From Clostridium thermarum (GTDB lineage Bacteria; Bacillota; Clostridia; Clostridiales; Clostridiaceae), in assembly GCF_006351925.1 (NCBI RefSeq), contig NZ_CP040924.1, positions 862,501 through 926,500 of the forward strand: 64,000 nucleotides of DNA, written 5' to 3'. The notes beneath the pieces are model-generated. The model was not told the DNA's origin. It saw only the letters and a list, made by a program, of their open reading frames with translations, and did no database searches. This document shows positions 55,440 through 64,000 of the stretch, in pieces (the stretch's first letter is position 1; each line of letters starts with the position of its first letter). Position numbers and translations under genes: made by a program.

Positions 55440-55472
55440 GGAAACAGCTGCAGTGAGGCTGCAGTTGTTTTC
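55440..55472 (+). terminator. Hairpin terminator
   Basis: AAACAGCTGCAG TGAGG CTGCAGTTGTTT then TCC. A second hairpin (CCACTTC and GAAGTGG, 55534-55560, followed by TTTTC) lies just before the GT4 gene. Confidence 0.85.
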
Positions 55473-55604
55473 CTTGATAAAAATGATATATAATATAGTG
55501 TATATAATAGTGTATATAAATTGGCTTAAAATACCACTTCATTTTCAAGCTTCGAAGTGGTTTTCTGTAATGCCATGGGAAAATACCTGCAAGGAGATAT
55601 TTTT

Positions 55605-56768
55605 ATGCAATTAATCGTAGGACAATTTAACGACTCATATGAGCCTGTAATGGATGGAGTGGCAAATGTTACAAAAAATTATGCTTATTGGCTGGATAAA
55701 ATGGGATGTAAGAGCTATGTTATAACGCCTAGCTTTCCGGGATATGAGGATGAAACACACCCTGAAGTAATAAGATATTTCTCTGTTCCCATTCCCGTAA
55801 GAAAACCCTATAGATTTGGTATGCCTCAATTTGATTATCCTTTTAAACAGGATGTGAAAGCTATTCCTTTTGATATTGTCCATTGCCACAGCCCCTTTAG
55901 TTCTGGGCAGTTGGCCCTAAAGCTGGCAAAAAAGAGAGGAATACCGGTGGTCACAACCTTTCATTCTAAGTATTACGATGATTTCAAGGAAGCTCTAAAG
56001 TCTGATACATTGGCAAAGCTCCTAGTTAATAGAGTTATAGACTTTTACAGGGAAGTTGATGAAGTATGGACGGTAAATCAAGCCACTGCTAAAACCCTGA
56101 GAGAGTATGGCTATGAGGGAAGAATAGAAATAGTACATAATGGTACCGATTTTCAACCCTGCAATGATGAAGAAGCCTGCAGAGAAAAAGCTTCCAAGTT
56201 TTTACAGGTTGATGACAAGGAACTGACGCTTTTGTTTGTTGGTCAGCACATATGGCAAAAAAACTTAAAGATGCTGGTAAACTCTTTAAAGCATGTGAAG
56301 GAGAAGGGCGTAAAATTTAAAATGTTCTTTGTTGGAGAAGGAGTAGCCAAAAAGGATCTGGAAAAGCTTGTAGAAGACAACAATTTGCAGCACTGCATTA
56401 AGTTTCTAGGCTTAATCACTGACCGAGACCTGCTGAGGGCTATTTTTGTCAGGGCAGATTTGTTTTTATTTCCTTCTCTATATGATACTTTCGGTATTGT
56501 AGTAAGGGAAGCCGCTGTGGTTAAAACTCCTTCTCTTGTAATAGCAGGTTCAAATGCAGCAGAGGACATAGAGGATGGATATAATGGTTTTCTTTCTGCT
56601 GATGATGAAATTGAGTACGGAGAGAAAATAATCGAAATTACAAAGAATATAGATACCCTAAAGACAGCCGGTTTAAATGCCAATAAAACTTTATATAAGA
56701 GTTGGGAATATATAGTGGCTGATGTTAAGGAAAGATACATGGAACTCATAAAAAAACACAAGTATTGA
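55605..56768 (+). CDS. Glycosyltransferase family 4
   Basis: Cytoplasmic or membrane-associated GT-B glycosyltransferase of 387 residues, similar to diacylglycerol or phosphatidylinositol mannosyl/glucosyltransferases. The N-terminal domain starts QFNDSYEPVMDGVANVTKNY and has HCHSPFSSGQLAL. The C-terminal domain has the nucleotide-sugar site FVGQHIWQKNL, FVGEG and FLFPSLYDTFGIVVREA (EX7E motif). The ATG at 55605 follows CAAGGAG. The sugar is probably mannose or glucose. It could use GDP-mannose from the enzyme at 53222, but this is inference from distance. Confidence 0.9.
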   Translation: MQLIVGQFNDSYEPVMDGVANVTKNYAYWLDKMGCKSYVITPSFPGYEDETHPEVIRYFSVPIPVRKPYRFGMPQFDYPFKQDVKAIPFDIVHCHSPFSSGQLALKLAKKRGIPVVTTFHSKYYDDFKEALKSDTLAKLLVNRVIDFYREVDEVWTVNQATAKTLREYGYEGRIEIVHNGTDFQPCNDEEACREKASKFLQVDDKELTLLFVGQHIWQKNLKMLVNSLKHVKEKGVKFKMFFVGEGVAKKDLEKLVEDNNLQHCIKFLGLITDRDLLRAIFVRADLFLFPSLYDTFGIVVREAAVVKTPSLVIAGSNAAEDIEDGYNGFLSADDEIEYGEKIIEITKNIDTLKTAGLNANKTLYKSWEYIVADVKERYMELIKKHKY

Positions 56769-56937
56769 TTTATTGAAGGCTTGAGCCTATGCATGGATGT
56801 AAATGCAAGGCACGAGCTTTTTTATTTTTCAGTGGGTATAATTTCTAAAAGTTTGCAAATAATCACATTATGATATCTTAATTAAAAGAAATAACTGATG
56901 ATAGATGACTGACACTTCTATCAGGAGGAATAAGAAC

Positions 56938-57903
56938 ATGGATATAAGAAAAGGCTCAAGATACAGAACCTTAATTTTGACGTTTTTTGTATTTAGCTTT
57001 ATAGTGGCACTGAGTTACCCAACCGGTATAAACTGCAGAGCAATGGTACCACAAAAATTTGAAAATATCACGATAGATGATGACAACAACTCAGATGTTA
57101 CCAAAGCCCTGGGCAATGAATTAAGTGGGGAAGAAGAAGCTGCAAAGCTTGAACAATGGAAGCAGAAGCTGGAAACGGACATTAACAATTATTTTGGACA
57201 GGATATCTCTAAAGTTGGCATAGTCTATTATGATATAGACAGAGAGCAAAAGCTTGCTGTCAATGAAGAAAAAGTCTTTATTGCCGCCAGTACGGTCAAG
57301 GTTCAAATGAATATGATTGCCTATGATTGGGTCAGAGAGGGGAAGCTCTCTCTGGATGAGAAACTCATATATGATAAGTCAAAACACTGGGAGGCAGGCA
57401 CAGGAAAACTCCAGAGCCAGGATAAATCAAAGCCCCTTCCTGTTCAACAGCTCTTGGATTATTCCATAATCTATTCTGACAATATAGCCACCAGAATGCT
57501 TATGGAAAGACTGGGCTCCAATAAAAATGTCAGAGCCATAGCCAATAGGATAGCCGGAACCAATAATGACACAGTTAAAAACCTAATTACCGCAGAAGAG
57601 GAATTCAGGCTCTTGAAAATACTCTATGAAAACAGAAATGATCCCCACTATGCTCATTTAATCGAAACTATGAAAAAAACGCAATTCAATGATAGATTAT
57701 CCAAATATCTTCCTAAGGAAATAGTGGCACATAAGACTGGGGATTATGCTGCTTATGTTCACGATGTAGGAATAATATTTACTGAAAAACCTTATATATT
57801 AGTAGTTTACACCAATGACCTTCCGGGGCTTGCTGAATCTAAGCCTCATGAGAAAATTGCGGGCCTGTCAAAATTGATATATGATGCCCATATAAACAAA
57901 TAA
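56938..57903 (+). CDS. Serine hydrolase of the class A beta-lactamase fold
   Basis: Exported protein with an N-terminal signal anchor (about residues 10-28) and a beta-lactamase-like domain. SxxK is in AASTVKVQ, SDN is in IIYSDNIATRML, and KTG is in AHKTGDYAA. The region before SDN has the omega-loop-like TAEEEFRLL without the usual ExxLN motif, so efficient beta-lactam hydrolysis is doubtful; a wall carboxypeptidase-like role is possible. The ATG at 56938 is chosen because AGGAGG lies upstream. A weak hairpin terminator follows (57912-57950). Confidence 0.9.
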   Translation: MDIRKGSRYRTLILTFFVFSFIVALSYPTGINCRAMVPQKFENITIDDDNNSDVTKALGNELSGEEEAAKLEQWKQKLETDINNYFGQDISKVGIVYYDIDREQKLAVNEEKVFIAASTVKVQMNMIAYDWVREGKLSLDEKLIYDKSKHWEAGTGKLQSQDKSKPLPVQQLLDYSIIYSDNIATRMLMERLGSNKNVRAIANRIAGTNNDTVKNLITAEEEFRLLKILYENRNDPHYAHLIETMKKTQFNDRLSKYLPKEIVAHKTGDYAAYVHDVGIIFTEKPYILVVYTNDLPGLAESKPHEKIAGLSKLIYDAHINK

Positions 57904-57911
57904 TAAGCAGC

Positions 57912-57952
57912 AAAAGCTTGTTGAAAAAATAAAATTTCTAACAAGCTTTTTT
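57912..57952 (+). terminator. Hairpin terminator
   Basis: AAAAGCTTGTT and AACAAGCTTTT pair around 17 bases, with TTTT at the end. Confidence 0.75.
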
Positions 57953-58090
57953 ATAATTGGATAACCTTTCATATATAGACAAACTATTACTCAATTACCC
58001 TGATTTCAATAGAATAGCTCATCGCATATGGGGCAAAATGATAGTACAAAGCAACAAACAATAAATATAAAATTAAAGGAGGAAGTACAA

Positions 58091-58297
58091 ATGGCATCAA
58101 ATAAAACTGGAAGTAACAGAGTATTAGTACCAGAAGCAAAGACTGGATTAAACAGATTTAAGGCTGAAGTTGCTAGCGAATTAGGATTAGCTAACTATGA
58201 AGCACAGGACAAGGGAAACCTTACTTCAAGACAAAATGGTTATGTAGGCGGAACCATGGTTAAGAAAATGGTTGAAGCTTACGAAAAGAACCTATAA
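58091..58297 (+). CDS. Small acid-soluble spore protein, alpha/beta type
   Basis: DNA-binding protein that coats the spore chromosome. It is 68 residues long, with the family blocks NRVLVPEAKTGLNRFKAEVA and ELGL (germination protease site region EVASELGL) and GNLTSRQNGYVGGTMVKKMV. The ATG at 58091 lies after AAAGGAGG; a longer frame from 58028 has no support. Expression would be expected in the forespore. Its presence shows that the host forms endospores. A terminator follows. Confidence 0.97.
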   Translation: MASNKTGSNRVLVPEAKTGLNRFKAEVASELGLANYEAQDKGNLTSRQNGYVGGTMVKKMVEAYEKNL

Positions 58298-58318
58298 TTT
58301 AGAAAGCTAAGTAACATA

Positions 58319-58357
58319 ATAGAGTCAGATGATACCTTCGGGTATTATCTGACTCTT
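58319..58357 (+). terminator. Hairpin terminator of the SASP gene
   Basis: AGAGTCAGATGATACC and GGTATTATCTGACTCT pair with one mismatch. Confidence 0.88.
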
Positions 58358-58451
58358 ATTTGTAAACAACACTTTTCTAAAACAGAGCACTATGGTATAT
58401 ATAATATATGTTAAACTATAGCATAAAAGAAAAAAGATTGGGGTGTTACAT

Positions 58452-59417
58452 ATGAGACCAGTAAAAAATAAAGTTGTTGTGGTTGGGGCAGGAATGGTGG
58501 GAAGCGCTGTCATCAATGCCTTGCTTTCTTTGGAGCTGCTGGCTGAGATAGCGGTTATAGATATGAATACAAAGAAGGCAGAGGGTGAGGCCTTAGATGC
58601 AAGCCATACCACTTCCTTTGCCTATAGCCCCAACGTCCATGTGAAGGTTGGAGACTATTCAGACTGTGCAGATGCTCAGATCATTGTCATCACAGCAGGA
58701 CCAAGTATAAAACCCGGTGAAAGTGATGATAGACTATCCTTGGCAGAAAAGAATGTTTCAGTGCTAAAAGGGGTAATGGAGCAAATTACAAAATATACTC
58801 AAGACGCCATAATTATTATTGTAACTAATCCTGTGGATATACTGACTTACTATGCCCAGAACCACTTTAACTATGATAAGAGCAAAATCATTGGGACAGG
58901 AACACTGCTGGATACTGCCAGATTCAGAAGAATACTGTCTGAGAAATATCTTGTGGATACAAAGAATGTCCATGGATACATTATGGGAGAGCATGGAAAG
59001 AGCGCTTTTGCAGCTTGGAGCATAGTTAATATCGCCGGTATTCCTGCAGATAAGTTTGACGCCATACTGGGCAGCGGTGAACCTCTGAACAGGGAAGCCA
59101 TAGTTAAGGATGCAAGAAATGTTGGAATAGAGATTGTAGAGTACAAGGGTTATACCTCATCGGGAATAGCAATGACCGTAAATAGGCTGATTAAGGCCAT
59201 TTTCTTAAATGAACTCAGCGTACTGCCGGTATCTACCACACTGGAGGGAGAATACGGTATCAGCAATGTAGCTCTGAGTATTCCCTGTGTCATCGGTAGT
59301 GAAGGAATCAGGAGAAGGGTAGAGGTTCCAATTACGGAAGATGAAGTAAAACAGCTTAAGAACAGTGCTGAAAGTCTTATAAATGTACTTCAGCATTTAA
59401 ATATCAGGGTGTTATAA
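58452..59417 (+). CDS. L-lactate/malate dehydrogenase family protein
   Basis: NAD-dependent L-2-hydroxyacid dehydrogenase of 321 residues. The Rossmann motif VVGAGMVGSAVI (about 9-20), the NAD block IDMNTKKAEGEALDASHTT and catalytic His in IMGEHGKSAF are present, with NPVDILTYY and GTGTLLDTARFRR. The specificity loop reads GPSIKPGESDDRLSLAEKN: the usual lactate-type Gln is replaced by Ile and two Asp are inserted after GES. Substrate may therefore be another 2-oxo acid (for example a branched-chain one) instead of pyruvate. ATG 58452 is used in place of a GTG nine bases earlier. Monocistronic. Confidence 0.88.
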   Translation: MRPVKNKVVVVGAGMVGSAVINALLSLELLAEIAVIDMNTKKAEGEALDASHTTSFAYSPNVHVKVGDYSDCADAQIIVITAGPSIKPGESDDRLSLAEKNVSVLKGVMEQITKYTQDAIIIIVTNPVDILTYYAQNHFNYDKSKIIGTGTLLDTARFRRILSEKYLVDTKNVHGYIMGEHGKSAFAAWSIVNIAGIPADKFDAILGSGEPLNREAIVKDARNVGIEIVEYKGYTSSGIAMTVNRLIKAIFLNELSVLPVSTTLEGEYGISNVALSIPCVIGSEGIRRRVEVPITEDEVKQLKNSAESLINVLQHLNIRVL

Positions 59418-59611
59418 TTTTGGATTATACCTCAATATTTTATATGCAGGTAATGGACCGTTGAAGGAATTCCCTTATATGTTATACTATAAAACGGAGA
59501 GGTGCTTAATTTTATTGAGGGTTAAGGCACTCTCTTCACGAAAAAAATGAAGTTACTGTATACGATATCATAGATATCCAGATGCATAAGCAAAAATAAG
59601 GGGGATATATA

Positions 59612-62359
59612 ATGAATAAAAAAACAGTTAAGTCATGGCAATTTATTTCTGATGAAGGAGCTTTCTCTTTGGAGAGACCGGAAGCCAGCAGCTATTTATA
59701 TTTTCCGCTGGCAAATGAAGCAGGGGTGATGTCTGCTATTACTCCAACTTTGAACGGGGATATAAAATCCAGTCAAAATACCTTCTTATTAACACCGGTT
59801 TCTGCAGAAGACTTGCACAATAATAAGAGTTCAAGAAACTTCTGGCTATACATCGAAGGAACTGGTGCCTGGTCCGTAAGTGGAAGCGCCCCAGGTCAGG
59901 TGGCTTGTTCTTTCCAGGAAGACTCAGCTGAAAAGGTAAAGCTTGAAGCAGGTTTCTTATGGCATAAGCTTATAAGAGAAAATAAAAATATAGGTATAAA
60001 GGCTGAGGTAATAAATTTTGCGCCGGTAGAAAACTATAAAACTGAACTTATGATGGTCAGCATAACTAATACCGGTGATAAAGTTTTAAAAATAACTCCA
60101 ACGGCAGCGGTACCAATATACGGCCGTTCTGCAGATAATTTAAGAGATCACAGACATGTTACCTCATTGCTGCACAGAATTAGTACTGTAGAAAACGGGG
60201 TTGTTGTGAAGCCAACCCTTTCCTTCGATGAAAGAGGCCATAAAGCTAATAATGTATTGTATTCCGTTATAGGAATCGAGGACAATGGGGATAGACCGGC
60301 AGGTTTCTTCCCGGAAGTTGAGGAATTTATAGGGGAAGGCGGAAGCCTGGAATGGCCGGAAGCAGTGGTTTGCAATGTGGAACCTTACGCTGCTCAAGGA
60401 CAACACTTTGAAGGTTATGAGGCTATAGGAGCTTTGAGATTTAAAGCTGTTGACCTCTTACCCGGAGAAACTAAGGCCTATATAATGATGCTTTCTATAA
60501 ATGAAGAAGGAAACGAAAAGGAAATAAGTGAGTTAGTTGATATATATGGAAGCTTAGAAAAATTCAACAGTGCCTTAGAGAGAAACAAGGCCTTTTGGAA
60601 AGAAAAAATAGAAAGACCTGCTTTCCATACTGTAGATAAGACCTTTGACGGCTGGATGAAGTGGATTAATCTTCAGCCCATATTAAGACGTATATACGGG
60701 TGTTCCTTCTTACCTCACCATGACTACGGCAGAGGGGGGAGAGGCTGGAGAGACCTGTGGCAGGACTGTCTTGCACTGTTAATAATGGAACCTAAAGAGG
60801 TTAGAAATCTGCTATTCAACAACTACGGGGGTGTTAGAATAGACGGCAGCAATGCTACAATCATAGGTTCCAGGCCCGGTGAATTTATTGCAGACAGAAA
60901 TAATATAGCAAGAGTTTGGATGGATCATGGGGCATGGCCGTTCCTTACAACTAAGCTATATCTTGATTTAAGCGGAGATCTGGACTTCCTTCTTGAAAGG
61001 CAGGAGTACTTCAAGGACAGACTAATAAACCGATGTACCGAAGGAGACACTGAGTGGTCTATTGAACAGGGCAATAAGCTTAAAATGGCCAGTGGTGACA
61101 TATATAAGGGTACAATTTTAGAGCATATTCTGATTCAAAACCTTACACCTTTCTTCAATGTGGGCATGCATAACAACATCAGACTGGAAGGTGCGGATTG
61201 GAACGACGCTCTTGATATGGCAGCGGAAAAGGGAGAAAGTGTGGCCTTTACTGCATTCTACGGCAGTAACCTCCTGGAAATTGCAAAGCTTGTAAGAGCC
61301 TTAAAGGCTAAGAAGGGTATAGAGTCAATTGCTGTTGCTGAAGAGATGCTGCTTCTCTTTGATACTCTGGATGCCGGAGCTAACTATGACTCTATTGAAT
61401 ATAAAAAGAATGTTCTGAAGAAATATTTTGAAAGCTGCAAGCACAGTATATCTGGCAACACTGTAGAAATTTCCGTTGATAAACTTGCTGAAGACCTGGA
61501 AAAGAAGGGTAACTGGATAATTAATCATGTAAGACATCAGGAATGGATTAAAAACGGTGAAGGCTATCAGTGGTTTAACGGCTACTACGATAATGATGGA
61601 AACAGAGTAGAAGGAGACCATGAATATGGCACCAGAATGAACCTTACTAGCCAGGTATTCACCGCTATGGGAGGCGTTGCCACCGATGAGCAGGTAGAGT
61701 CCATAATAAAATCTGCGGATAAATACCTGAAGGATTCAAAGGTTGGAGGCTACAGGTTAAATACCAATTACCATGAAGTAAAGAAGAATCTTGGAAGGTT
61801 GTTTGGTTTTGCCTTTGGACATAAGGAAAACGGTGCAATGTTCAGCCATATGGCAATAATGTATGGCAATGCTCTTTACAAGAGAGGTTTTGCAAAGGCT
61901 GGTTATGAAGTAATTAACTCAATTTACTCACAGTGTGTTGACTTTGAAAAGAGCAGAATTTATCCAGGAGTACCTGAATATATCAATGAAAAGGGAAGAG
62001 GAATGTACCACTACCTCACCGGTTCAGCTAGCTGGATGCTGTTGACAGTGCTTACGGAGACCTTCGGTGTAAAGGGTGATTTAGGGGATCTGGTAATTGA
62101 ACCTAAGCTTTTGGCAAGTCAATTTGATGACCAGGGCACTGCCGGGGTAGAAGCTCTTTTTGCGGATAGAAAGATCAAGGTAATCTATAATAACAGCAAG
62201 AAGCTTGACTATGGTCAGTATAGGATCCAGGCTGTGACAATTAACGGCAGTGAAGTCAGCTGTGAGTTAGCTGGAGGCAAAGCTGTGATAAAGAGAGCGG
62301 TTTTAGAGGCACTTGAGGCAGACAAAACTCATGAAATTTCAATCCAATTAAGTATGTAA
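59612..62359 (+). CDS. GH94 family disaccharide phosphorylase
   Basis: Inverting phosphorylase of 915 residues that splits a beta-linked glucose disaccharide with phosphate. The N-terminal beta-sandwich (about 1-300) is followed by the helical barrel: GCSFLPHHDYGRGGRGWRDL, the catalytic-acid block GADWNDALDMA, and KENGAMFSHMAIMYGNALYK, with SASWMLL near the end. The size is above that of cellobiose phosphorylase (about 800) and close to laminaribiose phosphorylases. Substrate is not proved. GGGGGAT precedes the ATG. A cupin gene follows after 15 bases in the same unit. Confidence 0.88.
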   Translation: MNKKTVKSWQFISDEGAFSLERPEASSYLYFPLANEAGVMSAITPTLNGDIKSSQNTFLLTPVSAEDLHNNKSSRNFWLYIEGTGAWSVSGSAPGQVACSFQEDSAEKVKLEAGFLWHKLIRENKNIGIKAEVINFAPVENYKTELMMVSITNTGDKVLKITPTAAVPIYGRSADNLRDHRHVTSLLHRISTVENGVVVKPTLSFDERGHKANNVLYSVIGIEDNGDRPAGFFPEVEEFIGEGGSLEWPEAVVCNVEPYAAQGQHFEGYEAIGALRFKAVDLLPGETKAYIMMLSINEEGNEKEISELVDIYGSLEKFNSALERNKAFWKEKIERPAFHTVDKTFDGWMKWINLQPILRRIYGCSFLPHHDYGRGGRGWRDLWQDCLALLIMEPKEVRNLLFNNYGGVRIDGSNATIIGSRPGEFIADRNNIARVWMDHGAWPFLTTKLYLDLSGDLDFLLERQEYFKDRLINRCTEGDTEWSIEQGNKLKMASGDIYKGTILEHILIQNLTPFFNVGMHNNIRLEGADWNDALDMAAEKGESVAFTAFYGSNLLEIAKLVRALKAKKGIESIAVAEEMLLLFDTLDAGANYDSIEYKKNVLKKYFESCKHSISGNTVEISVDKLAEDLEKKGNWIINHVRHQEWIKNGEGYQWFNGYYDNDGNRVEGDHEYGTRMNLTSQVFTAMGGVATDEQVESIIKSADKYLKDSKVGGYRLNTNYHEVKKNLGRLFGFAFGHKENGAMFSHMAIMYGNALYKRGFAKAGYEVINSIYSQCVDFEKSRIYPGVPEYINEKGRGMYHYLTGSASWMLLTVLTETFGVKGDLGDLVIEPKLLASQFDDQGTAGVEALFADRKIKVIYNNSKKLDYGQYRIQAVTINGSEVSCELAGGKAVIKRAVLEALEADKTHEISIQLSM

Positions 62360-62374
62360 ACAGAGGTGTTATTT

Positions 62375-62791
62375 ATGAGCATCAGTGAAAGCCTCTTAGA
62401 GGTCAAAGAATATACCGGAGAAGGATATAAGCCTTTAATTGATTATGATAAATGGAGAGTAGCGGTTTTAAAGTATTGTGATGAGCTTCTTCCCGAAAAC
62501 ATAACCAAAATGCAGAGACATGACGAAACAGACGAAGTTTTCGTTCTCCTCCAGGGCAAATTTATGCTTTTCATCGGAGAAGGAAAGGATAAGGTGGAAA
62601 ACATCCATGGAGTATGGCTGGAACCATTAAAGTTTTATAATGTAAAAAAAGGTGTCTACCATACCCACAGCCTCAGTGATGATGCGGTTGTACTTATTGT
62701 TGAAAACAGAGACACAGTCTTAGAAAATTCTCCTGAAATAGAACTCACCGAAGAACAGAGAAAAGCTTTAGTTTCATTATATAATAGGTAA
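62375..62791 (+). CDS. Cupin-domain protein
   Basis: Small single-domain cupin of 138 residues. The metal-site motif is MQRHDETDEVFVLLQGKFML (with His and Glu ligands), and the second motif, YHTHSLSDDAVVLIVENRDT, lies near the end. ATG 62375 has AGAGGTG; a GTG nine bases earlier is part of it. Its closeness to the GH94 gene suggests a role with sugar (for example isomerase- or binding-like), but none is proved. Confidence 0.85.
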   Translation: MSISESLLEVKEYTGEGYKPLIDYDKWRVAVLKYCDELLPENITKMQRHDETDEVFVLLQGKFMLFIGEGKDKVENIHGVWLEPLKFYNVKKGVYHTHSLSDDAVVLIVENRDTVLENSPEIELTEEQRKALVSLYNR

Positions 62792-62819
62792 AAAAATAAT
62801 AAAAAAGTTAGCATAAAAG

Positions 62820-62857
62820 TCCACCCCCTTGAATATATATAGAAAAGTGGGGGTGGA
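62820..62857 (+). promoter_or_regulatory. Hairpin covering the ribosome binding site of the 65-aa gene
   Basis: TCCACCCCC (62820-62828) pairs perfectly with GGGGGTGGA (62849-62857), and the ATG follows at 62861. The G-rich arm is the only Shine-Dalgarno candidate, so folding would block translation. No T tract follows. Confidence 0.6.
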
Positions 62858-62860
62858 TTT

Positions 62861-63058
62861 ATGCATAATCGAGAAGATTTTTCTGATGAAATTTCACTGA
62901 TGGAAAAATTAAGAAGCGAATTGGATGAATTAAATGATGTTTTTAACAATTGGGTTTACTACGATGTAGAAGGCCTTTTTTTTACTATAAGGGAAAAGCA
63001 ATTAAAACTGAACAGCCTTGAACTTAGCGTAAGGTCAAGTAAGATGAATAACCTTTGA
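62861..63058 (+). CDS. Small helical protein, Spo0E-like at best
   Basis: 65 residues, predicted helical, with LMEKLRSELDELNDVFNNW and IREKQLKLNSLE. This outline resembles the Spo0E-type aspartyl-phosphate phosphatases of sporulating Firmicutes (two helices), but the diagnostic SQELD motif is absent, so the assignment is weak. The ribosome binding site is locked in a strong stem-loop. A T-rich hairpin-like region follows at 63076-63116. Confidence 0.55.
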   Translation: MHNREDFSDEISLMEKLRSELDELNDVFNNWVYYDVEGLFFTIREKQLKLNSLELSVRSSKMNNL

Positions 63059-63139
63059 ACAAAACATAGCAGCGGTCTTTGCAAAACATTTTAGTTCTGC
63101 AGAGGCTGCTGTTTTTTCGGACACTTTTTAATAGTAGTA

Positions 63140-63670
63140 TTAATTTATACTTTCTATTTTACCATTGTGATATTTTAGAACATGATGTGTTAATAGTGGT
63201 GGCGGTGTATCCCAAATAATTTGACTTAGATTTTCATCAAGAGCTAGCTTGCTATACATTATATACTCTATGAAATATGTATCATCTGTATCTTTTTTTA
63301 CTGGCCCGACTTTAAAAATCAGTTCATTTTTGGTATCTATACTGTTATTTATATAACTATTAAACTTATCAAACACATCTTTAGTATCACTGTCATATAC
63401 ATATATTGGAGCGTTTATATTGTCGTATATATCAATAATTAAGGAATCATAAATTTTAAGTACATTTGAAGCTTGCAACAAAGTAGTATTTTTTGATTGA
63501 ATATTATTGTTTAATTCTTTGATTTCGTTGTCTTTATAATTAAGCTGAGAGGATAAATTAGCAATTCTATTCTCTAAAAATCTTGTTTTATTATAAAAGA
63601 TTATTGTTATAACAATAAGAAGAATTATAAGCGATGAATTAATTATTAGCATGACATATCTTGATTTCAT
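63140..63670 (-). CDS. Hypothetical membrane-anchored coiled-coil protein
   Basis: 176 residues with an N-terminal transmembrane helix (about 6-25), a coiled-coil segment (RFLENRIANLSSQLNYKDNE, about 30-66) and a C-terminal globular part of about 100 residues. No family recognised. ATG 63670 follows AGAGGTGAC, which overlaps the stop region of the upstream amidase gene (12 bases away), so both belong to one operon. Likely extracytoplasmic. No function is proposed. Confidence 0.75.
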   Translation of the reverse strand: MKSRYVMLIINSSLIILLIVITIIFYNKTRFLENRIANLSSQLNYKDNEIKELNNNIQSKNTTLLQASNVLKIYDSLIIDIYDNINAPIYVYDSDTKDVFDKFNSYINNSIDTKNELIFKVGPVKKDTDDTYFIEYIMYSKLALDENLSQIIWDTPPPLLTHHVLKYHNGKIESIN

Positions 63671-63682
63671 AAAACGTCACCT

Positions 63683-64000
63683 CTATTCTAGACCGCTATT
63701 CCATTTAACTTTTGTTATATGAACAAATTTCATATTTGATGGTTGAGTTGATCCATAAAGAGATGATAGTTTTACATTTAATCTATTTGATGTATGTGCT
63801 GAAACATAAGTTCCTGCATAAGTACCATCGGTAGAAACCACCATTAGCACATGGCTGGGTGTATATACATAATCACCTGGTTGAATATTCGATACATCAG
63901 TTGCATGTCCTTGTACTCCATAATCATTATTTTTGAAATTTGCTGTAATATAATCAAGAAAGTATGGAACATATGTCCAATACCATGTGGGAGCAGTGCT
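63683..64000 (-). CDS. Amidase_6-domain protein, C-terminal part (5' end outside window)
   Basis: Partial gene entering from beyond 64000; 105 residues are visible. The sequence WYWTYVPYFLDYITANF, VSNIQPGDYVYT, SHVLMVV and SAHTSNRLNVKLSSLY fits the C-terminal half of the putative amidase domain (Amidase_6, NlpC/P60-like), with the His of SHVLMVV as likely catalytic residue. The catalytic Cys would lie outside the window. Relatives are secreted and may act on the wall. Linked to the coiled-coil membrane protein downstream. Confidence 0.8.
   Translation of the reverse strand, partial: STAPTWYWTYVPYFLDYITANFKNNDYGVQGHATDVSNIQPGDYVYTPSHVLMVVSTDGTYAGTYVSAHTSNRLNVKLSSLYGSTQPSNMKFVHITKVKWNSGLE

Noticed and set aside
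56243..56794. 183-residue open frame opposite the GT4 gene
   Set aside because: Antisense shadow of a conserved gene.
1..64000. tRNA or rRNA genes, and LPXTG substrates of the sortase
   Set aside because: No T-loop consensus, rRNA segment or C-terminal sorting signal was found by reading the window; a covariance-model search was not possible.

Overview
The window is a 64 kb piece of the chromosome of a low-GC, spore-forming, anaerobic Firmicute, most likely Clostridium in the broad sense. The signs are AT-rich intergenic DNA, strong AGGAGG-type ribosome binding sites, an alpha/beta small acid-soluble spore protein, a SigI/RsgI pair, a short-form hybrid cluster protein, a class D sortase and family-typical clostridial metabolic genes. 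No tRNA, rRNA or CRISPR array was seen.

Layout. 1-8.9 kb is housekeeping: an XPD/DinG-type helicase (5' end outside), polysaccharide deacetylase, a deleted 3-methyladenine glycosylase, asnA, ispF, a sortase, rluF and a glutaredoxin. 9.0-13.0 kb is a sigI-rsgI locus followed by an unusual third gene that joins the SigI C-terminal region to an RsgI-like anti-sigma protein. A divergently transcribed secreted DUF5667/coiled-coil protein is probably under the same sigma factor. 13.1-15.6 kb holds a patatin, an Rrf2 regulator and a decayed GH3 gene. 15.7-21.4 kb is a graveyard of insertion sequences (IS91, IS1182, IS256 and a Mu-type transposon remnant) containing one apparently intact IS3 element with an A6G frameshift site.

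21.4-27.9 kb is a bacteriocin island. Two adjacent double-glycine precursor peptides, a small membrane protein that may give immunity, and a GyrI-like protein lie on the minus strand. A C39-peptidase ABC exporter, an HlyD-type adaptor and a TolC-like protein (odd in a monoderm) lie on the plus strand. Transposon debris flanks the island on both sides, and a gutted histidine kinase follows.

29.6-37.5 kb is sulfur metabolism: metA behind a SAM-I riboswitch, cysK behind a textbook promoter, and larE-nifS-thiI, then a PrsA foldase. 37.5-43.6 kb is a maltodextrin uptake operon (binding lipoprotein, two permeases, GH13 amylase lipoprotein, no ATPase) behind a long leader with LacI/CcpA-type operators. 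43.7-64 kb carries a DUF2156 protein, an acetyltransferase, citrate synthase, hybrid cluster protein, an SGNH hydrolase, a fusion of a UvrD-like NTPase with a LexA/UmuD-type self-cleaving peptidase, a chemoreceptor, a mannose-1-phosphate guanylyltransferase, a GT4 glycosyltransferase, a beta-lactamase-fold hydrolase, a SASP, an LDH/MDH-family enzyme, a GH94 phosphorylase, a cupin and the end of an Amidase_6 protein.

The most interesting items are the SigI-RsgI hybrid, the LexA-peptidase/NTPase fusion and the bacteriocin island with its TolC-like partner.
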